64,000 nucleotides of DNA from contig CP136065.1 in the NCBI GenBank assembly GCA_032622095.1, positions 156,367,577 through 156,431,576 on the forward strand. The letters run 5' to 3'. Position 1 is the stretch's first letter. Every line of letters starts with the position of its first letter. Position numbers and translations under genes: made by a program. The stretch comes from Siphonodentalium dalli. Taxonomy: Eukaryota; Mollusca; Scaphopoda; Gadilida; Siphonodentaliidae. Positions 46,101 through 57,290 of this stretch are shown here, one piece after another. The notes below the pieces were generated by a model that was not told where the DNA came from, searched no databases, and was given only the letters and a program-made list of their open reading frames with translations.

Positions 46101-46172
46101 CGGTCGGGTGCGGTCGGGTCCGGTCGGGTGCGGTCGGGTGCGGTCGGGTGCGGTCGGGTTTTAGTAGGACCG
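46100..46172 (-). repeat. Right tip: 10-bp tandem GGTCGGGTGC
   Basis: About six copies of the inverse decamer, ending CGGGTTTTAGTAGGACCG. Confidence 0.85.
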
Positions 46173-46180
46173 TGTATATC
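46173..46180. repeat. 8-bp target duplication, right (TGTATATC)
   Basis: Exact match to the left duplication. Confidence 0.8.
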
Positions 46181-46544
46181 ATGTGGATCACAACAGATAT
46201 GGTCATCAGTCAGTCTTGTTGCACTTCTTGGCAGAGATTCGTCGTGTTTACTGAGTAGGATGACGAATAGCTAACTATATTCGTGAATTTAATTGTCCAT
46301 CTCACAGCAGTAGTCGCGGTGATCCAGACCTCTGATGGATTATTCTGGACTCCTCCATCTCAATTGAGGTGACGGGCTCATTCCACTTGTGTTTACCACG
46401 ACACAACTGTCTATAGAGGATTACACAATGCTTCGATAACTACCATCAATTTCCTGGTCTGTATGAGTCCAGGATACGTCTCGGTGAGGTGAAATGTCTA
46501 CACACCACATCAGCTGTTCCCAAGTATATATATAGCTAGATAAT
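46181..46544. other. Anonymous spacer
   Basis: No gene or shared repeat recognised. Confidence 0.35.
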
Positions 46545-46728
46545 TCCATGAATGTCTACTCTGGCTAATGCCCGTAGAGATCATATTCCACGTACAAAAC
46601 CTTGGAACTCTTTTATGTTTTGACAGGGAACGTTTGAAACCATAACGCGGGGATATATTTCTTAGTTATTACCTGTTCCATAATAATGTAATTCACTGGC
46701 GGTGAAGGTCCCAACTTAAATTTAACGA
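46545..46728 (+). repeat. Rep-F left arm, split copy
   Basis: CCCGTAGAGATCATATTCCA, TTTTGACAGGGAACGTTT and TATTACCTGTTCCATAATAA match the inverted right arm at 48.5-48.7 kb. It stops at GATTAA, where TTAA elements have inserted. Confidence 0.75.
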
Positions 46729-46732
46729 TTAA

Positions 46733-47045
46733 CCTCTTCGCTGCTATGACGTCCGTAACTATTACGGACGCAAAAGTGCATGCCGTGTGCTATATGGTCC
46801 GTAGGCAATACGGACCTACTTCAGCACAATAGCAGTAGGCCATTATACATAAATGGAACTCATAGATTGGTGCATCGGAATAACTGTATCTCGAAGTTTC
46901 AAACAGTGTATGATCTTCCACGATTGTGAACGATAACAGACTTTCAACTGAATCAGTTTTATGGTTCTTGTGATATTCCAGTTATATTTTCCCACTGAAA
47001 AATGGCAATTACGACAACAGCTCAGCACACGACGTCATAACGCCA
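46733..47045 (+). mobile_element. TTAA-6 small element with tandem hairpins
   Basis: TTAA lies on both sides (46729-46732 and 47046-47049). The left end CCTCTTCGCTGCTATGACGT is followed by hairpins GTCCGTAACTATTACGGAC and GGTCCGTAGGCAATACGGAC. The right end CACGACGTCATAACGCCA is a partial inverse. The right 150 bases recur at 60.58-60.73 kb. Confidence 0.6.
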
Positions 47046-47049
47046 TTAA

Positions 47050-48374
47050 CTCATTGAACGCCGGCGACGAGATATCTCGTCGCCCGAAAAACACCATCTG
47101 AGCGCCGGCGACGAGATAACTCGTCGCCCAACACACACCGTTTGTAACATTCTGCCTTCTAATCCAATCTCACAATTTCAATCTGTTTGCACATGATTAG
47201 AACCCTGCATACTACAAGTCACATTTTGGGAGAAGCGTTTGTTTAAATTTCAATGGGGGGGGGTCTGTATATACGCGCATGCGCAGATTCAACTTGTACA
47301 TCGGGGTATAGCCCAGCATGTCTCCGTTCAAATGACGCATCAGGCAGCTCCTCATGTCGAGGCGTTTAGGAGATACAGTCATATGAAAACAGGTGGTGAA
47401 AATTGATGTGATATGTGGGCGTGACTTAGACTTGCAGAGTTCAAACTCTCTAAGAGGTCAACGGATACAGCGTACATATCTGTTAATTGGAAACCGATTT
47501 TAATTGCGTAAAGGTCGATTCCTATATAGTCGGGCATGCCCTGATCCATCGTAAACTTGGTTTGACACCAAACGACACAGGAACGCTGATGTCGACAACG
47601 TACACAACATGTCAATCAAACTCTGTACCTTAAGGGGTTCGCCAAATTACAATGAGAATTTACTATAGAAATAAATTGTCAGTATATTGCTCTTACATTA
47701 TTTACGATATCGAACTGAAATTTGGTATGGAAGGCGGGGGGGGGGGGGGGTCGATGCGCTGAATCGGATATAATCGTCACCGGGTTAATCCGATGTACTA
47801 ATATGTGGCATTGTCACCTAGATACAGTACAAACTGGAAGTACGTCCCACCGCGGCAAGTGCGACTATTATAGGCCAAAAAGAACGAAACAATACATTTC
47901 CAAATAGTTTTCAATTTAATAATCAGCTTTTCTCGGAGAGTGTTCATTGTAAACGTCATCCCATTCACAAAATTCGTTTAGTCACACCGATTACCCCCCC
48001 CCCCCGGATCCTATCTAAATGCTATGTTATTCCACCAGTAAAATCAATGTCTAAAAAAACTACACTGAATAAATTATTTAGATGGCCACACAAAACAACA
48101 ACTTTGTGATTTCAGTCAATCGGTGTCAATTTTAAGTCCTCGTTGACATGGCAACATGAAATTTTTGACCTATGATGACCCCCGAGTACCGGACATGGAG
48201 TTTAAAAGCAGGTCATGGATAGGGCCAATACTAGCAATGCCTGCTGTCAATTCGATTCTGTCCTATATTGAATAGTCAAACTAAATATATAGTTAGCGTG
48301 AATAATGTTTTTTTTTCCCAGGAGACCTGGCGTACAGATATCGATTCCCCTCAGGAGACCTGGCACTCAATGAG
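47050..48374 (+). mobile_element. TTAA-5 piggyBac-like non-autonomous element
   Basis: A 1325-base element with exact TTAA on both sides (47046-47049 and 48375-48378). Ends CTCATTGAACGCCGG and inverse GGCACTCAATGAG. The left end carries two hairpins of type CGACGAGATATCTCGTCG, 47 bases apart. The right end carries CCAGGTCTCCTG-type hairpins, also twice. No transposase frame; the 78-residue minus frame at 47379-47615 is unrecognised. Runs of G (47734) and C (47996) lie inside. The piggyBac link rests on TTAA and terminal style only. Confidence 0.75.
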
Positions 48375-48378
48375 TTAA

Positions 48379-48695
48379 GCAATGAAGTGGAAAAAAAGTG
48401 ACTTTATGAGCGATTTATCTTTGCGTCGCTTACAATTATGGAATTTCTCCTGGGTAATTAATTCAATGTTTATTTCGATATCAGCTCACAAAAGTCACAA
48501 AAAAGCATGCAATTTCGAGTTGGGACCTTCACCTACAGTGAATTACATTATCAAGGAACAGGTAATAACTAAGAAATATATTCCCCGCATTATTGTTTCG
48601 ACTTTATAAGGTTCCCTGTCAAAACTTGAAAAAATGTTTTGTACTGGTGGAATATGATCTCTATACGGGCGTGAGTAGAGTAGAGATTCATGGCA
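48379..48695 (-). repeat. Rep-F core and right arm, split copy
   Basis: CTTACAATTATGGAATTTCT and GATATCAGCTCAC (core) are followed by AACAGGTAATAACTAAGAAA and TACTGGTGGAATATGATCTC (inverted arm). Together with 46545-46728 it makes one Rep-F copy. Confidence 0.75.
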
Positions 48696-49872
48696 TGATC
48701 TAAAGTATAGCGTGTCTTTGGTGATTAAAATGAGCCATTTCACACGGCTGGGGTATTATTACTTATACATAAGGATAATGTTTCGTGATAGGAATTTACC
48801 GCGACCTATATATGAAGCGATGGAGAACCTGATATAGTATATTACATTTATTTTCGTTGCGTTTCGAAAAGGGTGCACACTAAACGTGTAATATGAGACC
48901 AAGGCCGGCTATAAAAATAAAGATGTGTGTAAGTGGTGCTTGAAGTCGAGCTTTCTCCTTCATTACTCGATGAATATGTATAACACGTTTTTCAACGAAT
49001 ATGTATGAGTATGTCCGCACTAGAAGAAAGAATAAAAATATATATCCTTTATTATTGTGGATTTTATTGAATGTTTCCTTTTCCGAAACACTGAAATGTG
49101 AGAGCTGTTTGTACTTTCGGTAAGAATTATCCAAAATACAGCTGACATTTTTACGGATTTCAGTTAGTTACAGATTGCAATTAATTACGGTGTCCGTATT
49201 TCATTCATTTTTATATACACTGACCGAGAGTTTAGGTAATTTTTTATTTTAATTTCTAATTTAATTACATGTTTCAGAATTTAGGTTAGAAGGAAAATAT
49301 TGTTTTACACAGGCCTCAGTGTTAACGTTTGGCCAAGACCACGCGGAATTCGCGAGTTCCGACATACATCCGATGCATCATTACGAGAAGGCCAACCATC
49401 CCCACGTCTTTTGCCAGGTATATATATATATGAGTTCTATCCGAACCATGCCTTTTTCAAATTGTCAACATACCTTTCCACAATATCCCACTTTTTGCAC
49501 AAAATTTGAAATGCTGACGAAGGCCAATACATAGCTACAGTCTATACCGTCGTTGTTTGGACACGAACGCATTTCAAACTATAGGGAAACCCCACATTTT
49601 TACATTCCATGGGTATTATATTTCTTGAATTTGTAAATTTGTTTGAAATATGATACGCCATTCGCGTCCCAGAAAGAAAGGGACGTAATTCTACTTATTT
49701 AGTTTCTTCCAACCATAAGGCTCTGTATGCAACGTTCCTGCACAATAGGTTCTTGTCATTTTAATTTAGATAGCTCATTTGTTTTCACATACAAACTTAT
49801 AGGGTCGGTGGTTATAATAATAGTTCAGACGAAAGGAGTGAGAGAAATGCAATGACGCCGACGAAGTAATCG
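48696..49872. other. Anonymous intergenic DNA
   Basis: No gene or shared repeat recognised. Confidence 0.35.
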
Positions 49873-50148
49873 ACAATGTTAACACTTTATATACGAATAG
49901 AAATGGATTATCCCACTCAGTTATAGAATATACATAGGGATGGTCTATTAGTCATTTGGAGGGATGTTAAGGATATATGATCAGACGACTGACAGACGAA
50001 CTCATAACACAAGTACAGAAGTATTCATATGCATTGGTGCACGGGATATGTTTAGATAATAATTTCAACAAAACGACCTATAACTTATTATATGAAAATG
50101 CTCTAATGTAACTACTCGTCAATGAGTATTTAGTACATACAGGGTTAA
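49873..50148 (-). mobile_element. TTAA-4 MITE, inverted copy
   Basis: GTTAACACTTTATATACGAA at one end and TTTAGTACATACAGGGTTAA at the other. Shares TCCCACTCAGTTATAGAATA, GGGATGGTCTATTAGTCATT and a decayed central hairpin. Confidence 0.7.
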
Positions 50149-50379
50149 CCATTCCACTCACAACGAAGCAATAAATCTTTAAACGGACATGACTTATGTG
50201 AACGTCAAACGTTATGTATACATATACTTGTGCTGTTGGTATTATTATGAGGACAAATATACGAAATACTGGTATGTAGACATTATATACTCCATAAAAA
50301 ACTACCGAAGTTTCAGTTTTAGCGCAAAAGTCATAGAACCGCTCTGTATCCATACCATATCAGCAATAGACTAAACTCT

Positions 50380-50411
<32 letters not shown>

Positions 50412-50673
50412 GTTTAATGTCGCTTTCAGCAACTAAGGCCATATCACGACATTGCCAGTTTTAGTAGCGGAGGAACAGTGATTTAAATGGCTAATAAAGT
50501 CATCAACCATGCGCGGCAAACCACTGGCCATCGCGAGTAATTGGCAACTCCACCAGATAACGATTTTGAGTTACAAAGTCCTCGATGGAAACATGTTGAT
50601 TTGAACCCTTATCGCCAGCGCTGGAGGACGAAACGGCTTGGAGTTGTACCCATGCATAACCGATTGAGTCCCT
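50380..50673 (-). mobile_element. tRNA-derived SINE, copy 2
   Basis: Starts (inverted tail) with seven ATTG units and GGGTTTAATGTCGCTTTCAG, the inverse of the copy 1 tail. The B box reads GATTTGAACCC in inverse and the head word GTTGTACCCATGCATAACCG is diverged. An imperfect flank repeat CTAAA.C is present. Confidence 0.8.
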
Positions 50674-51716
50674 TTACTAAAACCTCTGACTTGAATAAAT
50701 CGTTCCATGGCATATAACGTCCGAAAAAAAGTGTTTCTTGTTATTTATCGACATACATGTACTTTGTGCTTTATCCCAGATCAGATTGAAAATGCAGCGA
50801 TCGTTAATATACATGTATAATTTGGAGCTCATGCAAACCCGCTGTGTCGCATTGAAATTCACGCAATTGGAAATCGGATCCTTTACACACTGCCATTCAT
50901 TGCATTGGATGAATTTTGGCTGTACAAAAACGTGGCTACAATTATCCTCACTCTGTTGACATCTCTACTGAATATACACATGAATGTTCTACATATGTAT
51001 ACAATCAATTTTATCGGACATATAATGCGAGGGTCATTTCTACCCATCCAGTTCGACTCAACATATCGATTCGGCATTAGAACGCACCTTTTATATCACA
51101 TTCCACACAGTGAACGTATCGATGGGCGCAATCTCAATGGGCGTTGATGTCGCTTCCCCGTCGGCAAAGTGTTTAGAATCTACACTTGCGATGCACTTGA
51201 GTCGGTGCTGAAGTACTTCTTTTGGAAACACTACGCCCTTATTTCTGATATTGAGTAGCATCACTTTATATTACCCCAGTCTCGATGGAACTATTTTAAA
51301 ATCTCAGCACGATAATCATAGGTTTGTCGAGCTAATGGCACTTTGGCTGATCGATGTCCCTAACCCACAATTACGACAAATTGAGTGTGGTAATGGGAAG
51401 TCCCATGCAGTACAACATTGTACATACACGTACCTTACGCAGTCTAAATGTGTCATATGTGCGAACAACATCGTGTTATACATACGCGGTTGGCACAATT
51501 ATATGACCCGTGTAGTGGTTGTAGTGGTACATGGTTCATTTCCTATATTGTGACCCCGGAAGCTCAGTGCGTGCCAACCGACTGCCATGAGTAGTATACA
51601 AGCAGTCAGTGTATAGCTAGCTAACCTTCTTTGAATACAGTTACGAGAACTGTATGCGACATTGCAAGTTGGTCAGATGTTTTTTTTATTGTCAATTTTG
51701 TTGGGAAAAAATAATC
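50674..51716. other. Anonymous intergenic DNA
   Basis: The frame at 51251-51553 (100 residues) is unrecognised. No shared repeat. Confidence 0.35.
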
Positions 51717-52108
51717 ATAACTATAGAGGTGGGACTGTCCCATTGGGACTATGAATAACCTCGTAGTGCAATTGGGCTACATTAATGGTAGCCACATTAA
51801 CATATTTGGGTTTAACATTGGGAATACAAGCTCAGACAAAATTATGATTGTTGCGGATAATTTATAAGTCGTAAAAGGGGGATAACTCCACTAAAAAGGC
51901 TGATCGAGCTCATAATAGCAGGTAAATACAGGATCGCATAGTGGTAAATATATTTGCCAAGTTTTATAAAAAAAAATACCGAAAATTGTAGGAATACAAG
52001 CTCGGACAATGTGTCATCCACGGGCAGACGGCTAGATAGACGGACGGACGGACGGACAAGCTGATCACTATATACCACCCTCCATAGCTCGTTACGGGGG
52101 TATAATGA
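51717..52108 (-). repeat. Rep-T element, copy 2
   Basis: Inverse of 33078-33716: AACTATAGAGGTGGGACTGT at one end and CTCGTTACGGGGGTATAA at the other. A GACGGACGGACGGACGGACA microsatellite lies beside the latter. Only one internal tandem unit, so shorter. Confidence 0.7.
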
Positions 52109-52555
52109 GGAATGTTATATACAAACTGCTTTAAAAAATGCAGTTGTAAATAAAGATATGGCATTCCTCGCGTTATCGCATTCGCACATACATCTCTGTC
52201 ACTGAACGCGCTCTCCTCGCACACTACATTCGCTCACCAATGACATAAACTTGTAAATTAAATATATACTTACAAGAAAACCAATGTCAAGATCATATAT
52301 TATATACCCATGCATGATTGTAATTATAGAATATATAATATATTGGTTTCACGAATGACCAACTCATAATCACTGAAGGTTTCTCATGCATCTCACCAGA
52401 ATTCCCATGCAACTACACCGTTTACCCGACTCGGCCTCCGGGTCGCAGTTCGACTTTTAATCCGTCCCAAAATTTCCCATTTCTATAAATAAAACGCCCA
52501 TGGCCCATGTATACCAAGAATCAGCGAAACATTATAAACGCGGAGCGCGAAATAA
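52109..52555. other. Anonymous spacer
   Basis: ATATATTATATACC-type low complexity lies near 52300-52340. Nothing else is recognised. Confidence 0.35.
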
Positions 52556-52844
52556 CACATAGAAGAAGAATTTGTTTTGTATTTTATTACACGCTTGTTC
52601 CCAGAAGTACAGTGTTATTGCTTTTCCATATCTACAAATACGTATGGAACGTACGTTCCATACGCATCTCGTTGACGTAAAATGACGTACATGACGTTCG
52701 CCTCAACCATGAAACCGGAACTATAAAATAAAAGCATCATCACACATGACAAAACACGCCCTCTATATATGAGCCTAAATAAACCTTCTAACACTGTATT
52801 TTTAATGCACGGATTCTAGGACGCGAAGCGTGTAATAAACATAG
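52556..52844. other. Flank of hairpin P2 with CRE-like words
   Basis: TTATTACACGCTT near 52585 and AAGCGTGTAATAA near 52827 are inverse and bracket the segment. Inside are the perfect 24-base palindrome at 52641-52664 (CGTATGGAACGT and inverse) and TGACGTAAAATGACGTACAT, followed by ACCGGAAC and TATAAAATAAAAG. Confidence 0.5.
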
Positions 52845-53000
52845 AACGACACGACGTGTAAATGGGTTTGTCAATACGACACTCGTGCTGTCGCGGAAGG
52901 ATAGAACTCGAGGCGCAAGCGCCTCTCGTTCTATCCTTCCGCGACAGCACTCGTGCCGTATCGACAAACCAATTTACACATCGTGTCGTTCTGTGTATAT
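52845..53000. repeat. Long hairpin P2 with GAGGC apex
   Basis: AGAACGACACGACGTGTAAA and its inverse open arms of about 70 bases (TGCTGTCGCGGAAGGATAGA and inverse). They close at CGAGGCGCAAGCGCCTCTCG. Three overlapping 71-73 residue frames are shadows of the palindrome. Confidence 0.85.
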
Positions 53001-53635
53001 ATGGGACGTTTCGGGTAAACTCAACTTTAGATGGCACTGTTTATGGATGGTGGGGTCATCGGATTTTAAGGGGCGCGGGGTAAGAATAATGTGGGGTTAG
53101 AGTCTCACGATATAGATTCAAGTATCTTCGTCGATTGTTGATTGCATGAGTCTTTTGTTTCTGTAAAGCTTTTTCTTTAAGAAATCAGATTTTTTTGTGA
53201 GAATTCTGAAAGTTTCGATTGACATCTTGCCGATTAGTTCACACATTGGTATCCATATGTTAGCCCTCTCATGAAAACATTAGCCGACAATTGATTGGTT
53301 TGAATTCAAATCGTTATATATAAATGTATGCCGCAAACACAGACACACTACATTCCACCCTGTATGTATGTTATATTCGTCATCAACTTTGTATTTGTCA
53401 ATGTGTTCATGGGAGAGGGGCAGATGTAAGTTGTTTAAAACTTGTGCCCCGATCCGTCTAGTAATATCGTATTACAGAAAAATATGTTTAAACAAAAATA
53501 TGTGTAGAGTATTTAACTAGAAGCCACATTACCGTTGTGGTATAGTTTTTACTAACGGACGGTTTGCCAAGAATCGTCGTCTTTTTTGTGGGAGTAAGTT
53601 GGCAAAATATTAACCTCATGCAATTGACAGTGATA
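53001..53635. other. Anonymous spacer
   Basis: No gene or shared repeat. Confidence 0.35.
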
Positions 53636-53639
53636 AATT

Positions 53640-53912
53640 GTTTACCATTTCTATACTGAATGTATTCTCTCACCAGTTATTAAAGTATACATTGGGATGG
53701 TCTATTATTCATCTTGAGGGATGTTCACAAAAAATAAGCAGATGGCAGACAGAAAAAAATATTATATAATCGCAGAAAGATTCTTATACATTGGAGGGAA
53801 ATGTTCAGATAATAAGTTCAACATGAGAGTTTTGTTGAATATATTAACTGAACATTTTTCTGAGGGAACTACTCGTCAATGAATATTTAGTACAGAAAAG
53901 GTTAAAATTTAT
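53640..53912 (-). mobile_element. TTAA-4 MITE, inverted copy
   Basis: TTTACCATTTCTATACTGAA and TTTAGTACAGAAAAGGTTAA bound it. Shares GGGATGGTCTATTATTCATC, AAAAATAAGCAGA and ATGTTCAGATAATAAGTTCA with a shortened hairpin. Confidence 0.75.
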
Positions 53913-54059
53913 ATTTAACGTTGACAATATGAACATTAGAAACAAGGCAGTGTTGATTGGGATGAGTGTGGAATATTGCACACTAGTCTAGTGTTCTTTT
54001 CTCACTAATAAACCAATGCGTGTGCGAGTAACGGGGTCTAGCATTTCATTCAACGTTAA

Positions 54060-54305
54060 CCTTTCCATGAATGGAGCTTCCTGAAATTTTGCCCAAAAAA
54101 TGCATTATCTTATATATGCGAGTCTCACATAGGGAACCTCACATATATAGGATAATACATTGGTCCAGCAATGTTTACATTGACCTTATATGCCTGTGCA
54201 TTCTCTTATATGCGAGGCTTCCTATGGGAGACTCGCATATATAAGAACATGTACTTGCACATGATTTTTAATGCTGCACCAGCGCAGCTCCCTTCACGAA
54301 AAGGT
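54060..54305 (+). mobile_element. TTAA-3 MITE, complete copy
   Basis: A 246-base element with exact TTAA on both sides (54056-54059 and 54306-54309). Ends CCTTTCCATGAATGGAGC and inverse GCTCCCTTCACGAAAAGG. Interior matches 6191-6437. Confidence 0.85.
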
Positions 54306-54309
54306 TAAA

Positions 54310-55084
54310 GATCCACGGTCCGATTTGTTGCCAACTATGGTTTAGAATTTCCTAAGTCAATTATCCGCTTACCAAGAAAATTAAAAATATTTGCAGTCGC
54401 CATCATTCATAGCACACGGGCATCGCGAAAATCGACAAAATCATACATAAGTAATACACCGAGAACGACCACGAAAGAAATAGACTGCTGGGTTTTTTTT
54501 CTCGCGTTCAAAATTCCATGACAACAATTGAAGCCGCCGATCATTTCTTATGTATATTCATACCACTGACTGGGAGAATCAATTCAGTAAAAACAGGGTT
54601 AATCATTTAGGGACAGTTCCATATGTATTGTACCTGCGACCGTTTTAAAAGCTTCAACGAACCCTGGCGAAAGTAGCTTATGTTTAAAGGCAGGTTCAAA
54701 TGACGTCAAATTTCAATTACTTATATCAGTTGAATATAATTGGACTCATATTTCACGATCCCCAAACACATCCCACTAGGCTTATCGTTTATAGCAGATT
54801 GTCTCCCCGTCTGATCGATAGGTGTCGCTCTCCTATGGCCTGGAATTCGTTTGTATTTGCTCTATCGACGTCGTGTACAAACAATCGAGCCGTCTGGCGA
54901 TTTCAGCGCTGACTTTCAGAGGTATCGCGTTCCCCTTCCCGGGTCAATACTCACTCTCCTTGCAGGATCTACCAGTTTAACCATGGCTACCAGTTTTAAA
55001 AATTCGCTAAAACACAGAAGCATCTTCATAATTGCCAAGCATTGAGACAGGAGGCTGGTTGATTGTCTGTTTTGCTGGTTGATT
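54310..55084. other. Anonymous DNA with a TTAA-4 remnant
   Basis: TGACTGGGAGAATCAATTCA followed by AAAACAGGGTTAA at about 54570-54602 is the end of a TTAA-4 copy. The rest is unrecognised. Confidence 0.4.
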
Positions 55085-55205
55085 GGTGTTCGATCATTTG
55101 GTTGGACAATTTCTTGTTTGGTTGGTTGGTTGGTTGGTTGGTTAGTTAGCTGGTTGGATGTTTGGTTAGTTGGTGAGTCGATTTATTGGGTGGTCAGTAT
55201 GTTAG
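55085..55205 (+). repeat. GGTT-rich microsatellite
   Basis: (GGTT)n with interruptions, core at about 55120-55145. It produces a Trp/Leu/Val-rich 124-residue frame (55079-55453) that is not a gene. Confidence 0.8.
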
Positions 55206-56535
55206 GAATTTGGTTATTCGGTCGGTTTGTTGGCAATCTTTGTAAACATACACACATGAATCAAGTCGGCTCATTGAGTCCCGTGATCTCGCCGACTTTC
55301 CATTTCTCAGAACATATATATTTGAGTATTGCGTATATCGTAGACTTGTTATTTCTTGGAAGGCGGGTGGGCTTCACCCAAATTACGTCACACTGCGCTA
55401 TGTTAGTCTTTTCGTTTCGACGCTATCAACTTAAGACCAGTTCTGATTGGTGAATGGTAATGACTTGGAAATCCGGAGTTCTGAAATAGAAGATCTACGG
55501 CAGGTAATCAGACTCACTATATATGTGGGTCTGACGTTTACCGAGACTTGTCTGTTGGTTGGTTGTGTTTAGCTTCATTTATAATTCGCTATGTCATGTC
55601 ATGCCGTCAGCTTTTATTGGTGGGGTAACAGCAAACATACACTGTCTTAAACCAGAAGTAACGTGAATGTGGTTTTCAGAAAGTCAATCGCAAAGATCTT
55701 ATTTAGAAGGTCACAACCAAAGTAATTAACCGACTCAAATGGTAATATTCATACAAACCATCTTCAAATGTTTCTGACAGGCCGCAGGGCGTATATGCAT
55801 GAAGTGCACCAATATTGTAAAAGCAGTGCCCTCACTTCGTTATATATACCAATGGAGAATTGATATTTGATATCTTGAAAACGCTTGTTAGTTTAACAAA
55901 ACACTTTGTTAGCAATTCGTGCATTGATTCACATCCCCCAACAGCTTTGCAAATATGAGCGAGCAAATGTATAGATATCAAGACTAATCGTTTATCCTCG
56001 ACTACAATAAAACGTATTAGGCCTGGTGCAATGCTCGAAGTAGCCATTCCACTCAGTGTCCTTTTCTAAAATTATTAGACAAGGCGGAAGCAAGCAAACG
56101 CTATTCTAGTCTTGCATGCCACCCAACGTCCATTCCTTTTTGAAAATCATGCATTGTCCTTGAGAATAGCTAACGTTATTCAACTCTTTAAAAAGATATG
56201 CCGATCTAGATACGATAACTATACAAACAAATATCCTGATTACTTTGAGTATATGGTCTCTGTAGACGTGGTGCTCCAATGCTTATCAGATAACTTCTAA
56301 AAATAAAAAAAATAATACCAATTTGGATTTACTCCCGGGCATATTACTTGACAACAGCTATTTTACAAAGCCTTGCATCGTTCAACAGTCGCATATACGT
56401 TCGCCATGTTTAGTGCGAGAACTCGCGAGCATTCGAGTAAATGACTGCTGTTCGCATTGGAACAATTTGGTGTATTTGGATATTCACCAAGACATGTGGA
56501 ACATTATCTTCTTAATCTAACTCAATGTGTACTCG
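55206..56535. other. Anonymous intergenic DNA
   Basis: Minus frame 55832-56047 and plus frames near 56.1-56.5 kb are unrecognised. Confidence 0.35.
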
Positions 56536-57290
56536 TTAGCCCTTTCTATACTAAATGAGCATGCATTGACGTGTTTAGTTCCCTAATATAAGGCAGTGTT
56601 CAGATAATATATTTAAAGGCCCAATTAATTTTCGAACCCCAGATCACATATATAAAATATATGTCATATTATATACCATTTGAAAGAGGAAGCTCCAAAA
56701 ACATTGTGTTATCAACTTATCCGGTGCAATAAATTGTAAACATGTTGTTTCGTTGAGTTACCGATGTGCTTTTGTGATTCTTCTGGATTGTGGTGCAAAG
56801 TGTATTATTTCCAATGGAGGGGGATATCTCTTTTCCTAAATATGTTGCATTCTGGGAGCCATAACGGGGGAAATATTTCTATGATTTCAGCTGTTTTTAT
56901 TTCTCTATGTACATCTTCTGAGACACAGACGTTTCAAATGGTGATGAATTATAGTATTTTAATCATATTTTATGGCATAGATTGTTAATATAACCCAATC
57001 TCAACGCACTATAAAAAAATAATCGGTGACTCGAAAATTAAGCGGGCCTTTAACAAACGAACATATGCCGTTTATTGAACGTATTATCTGAACATTTGCC
57101 ACCAAAGAATCCGAATAGTTCTGAACTTAAAGTGAATTATATTATTACCATACTGTCGTCTCTCATTTTTCCCCAACACCCCTCAATTCAATTATTTATT
57201 CTCATCACCTTAAAAATAAAGAATAATAGACCTTTTCCATATTTACTTCTATAACTTCATCGACCTATGCTTATCCCCCGAAATATAACA
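56536..57290 (+). mobile_element. TTAA-4 MITE interrupted by TTAA-2
   Basis: Starts TTAGCCCTTTCTATACTAAA and runs to GTTCAGATAATATATTTAA, where TTAA-2 is inserted. It resumes at TTTAACAAACGAACATATGC, then TTATTGAACGTATTATCTGA. The two sides rebuild the family hairpin. The far end is diverged. Confidence 0.75.
56617..57049 (+). mobile_element. TTAA-2 MITE nested in a TTAA-4 hairpin
   Basis: A 433-base element with exact TTAA on both sides (56613-56616 and 57050-57053). Ends AGGCCCAATTAATTTTCGA and inverse TCGAAAATTAAGCGGGCCT. Interior matches 17139-17625 inversely. Confidence 0.85.

Larger units (their letters stand above)
41397..46172. mobile_element. Giant foldback transposon with satellite arms
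   Basis: A 4776-base element flanked by the exact 8-bp duplication TGTATATC (41389-41396 and 46173-46180). Its tips are inverse: GGTCCTACTAAAACCCGACC on the left and GGTCGGGTTTTAGTAGGACC on the right. Each tip carries a 10-bp tandem CCCGACCGCA, then an array of a 352-355 bp unit: about 4.3 units left, about 7.5 units right, in opposite orientation. The arms meet around a short centre now split by a TTAA-1 MITE. No transposase, so non-autonomous. Foldback with tandem-repeat arms is known from FB and Galileo elements of flies (P superfamily); an 8-bp duplication would allow P or hAT. Confidence 0.85.

Noticed and set aside
41397-46172. Centromeric or telomeric satellite
   Set aside because: Only about 12 units, opposed in two arms, with shared inverse tips and an 8-bp target duplication; a transposon fits better.
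52862-53100. Overlapping 71-73 residue frames on both strands
   Set aside because: They are the same palindrome (P2) read in both directions.
55079-55453. 124-residue Trp/Val/Leu-rich frame resembling a membrane protein
   Set aside because: The hydrophobic run is a direct translation of a GGTT microsatellite.
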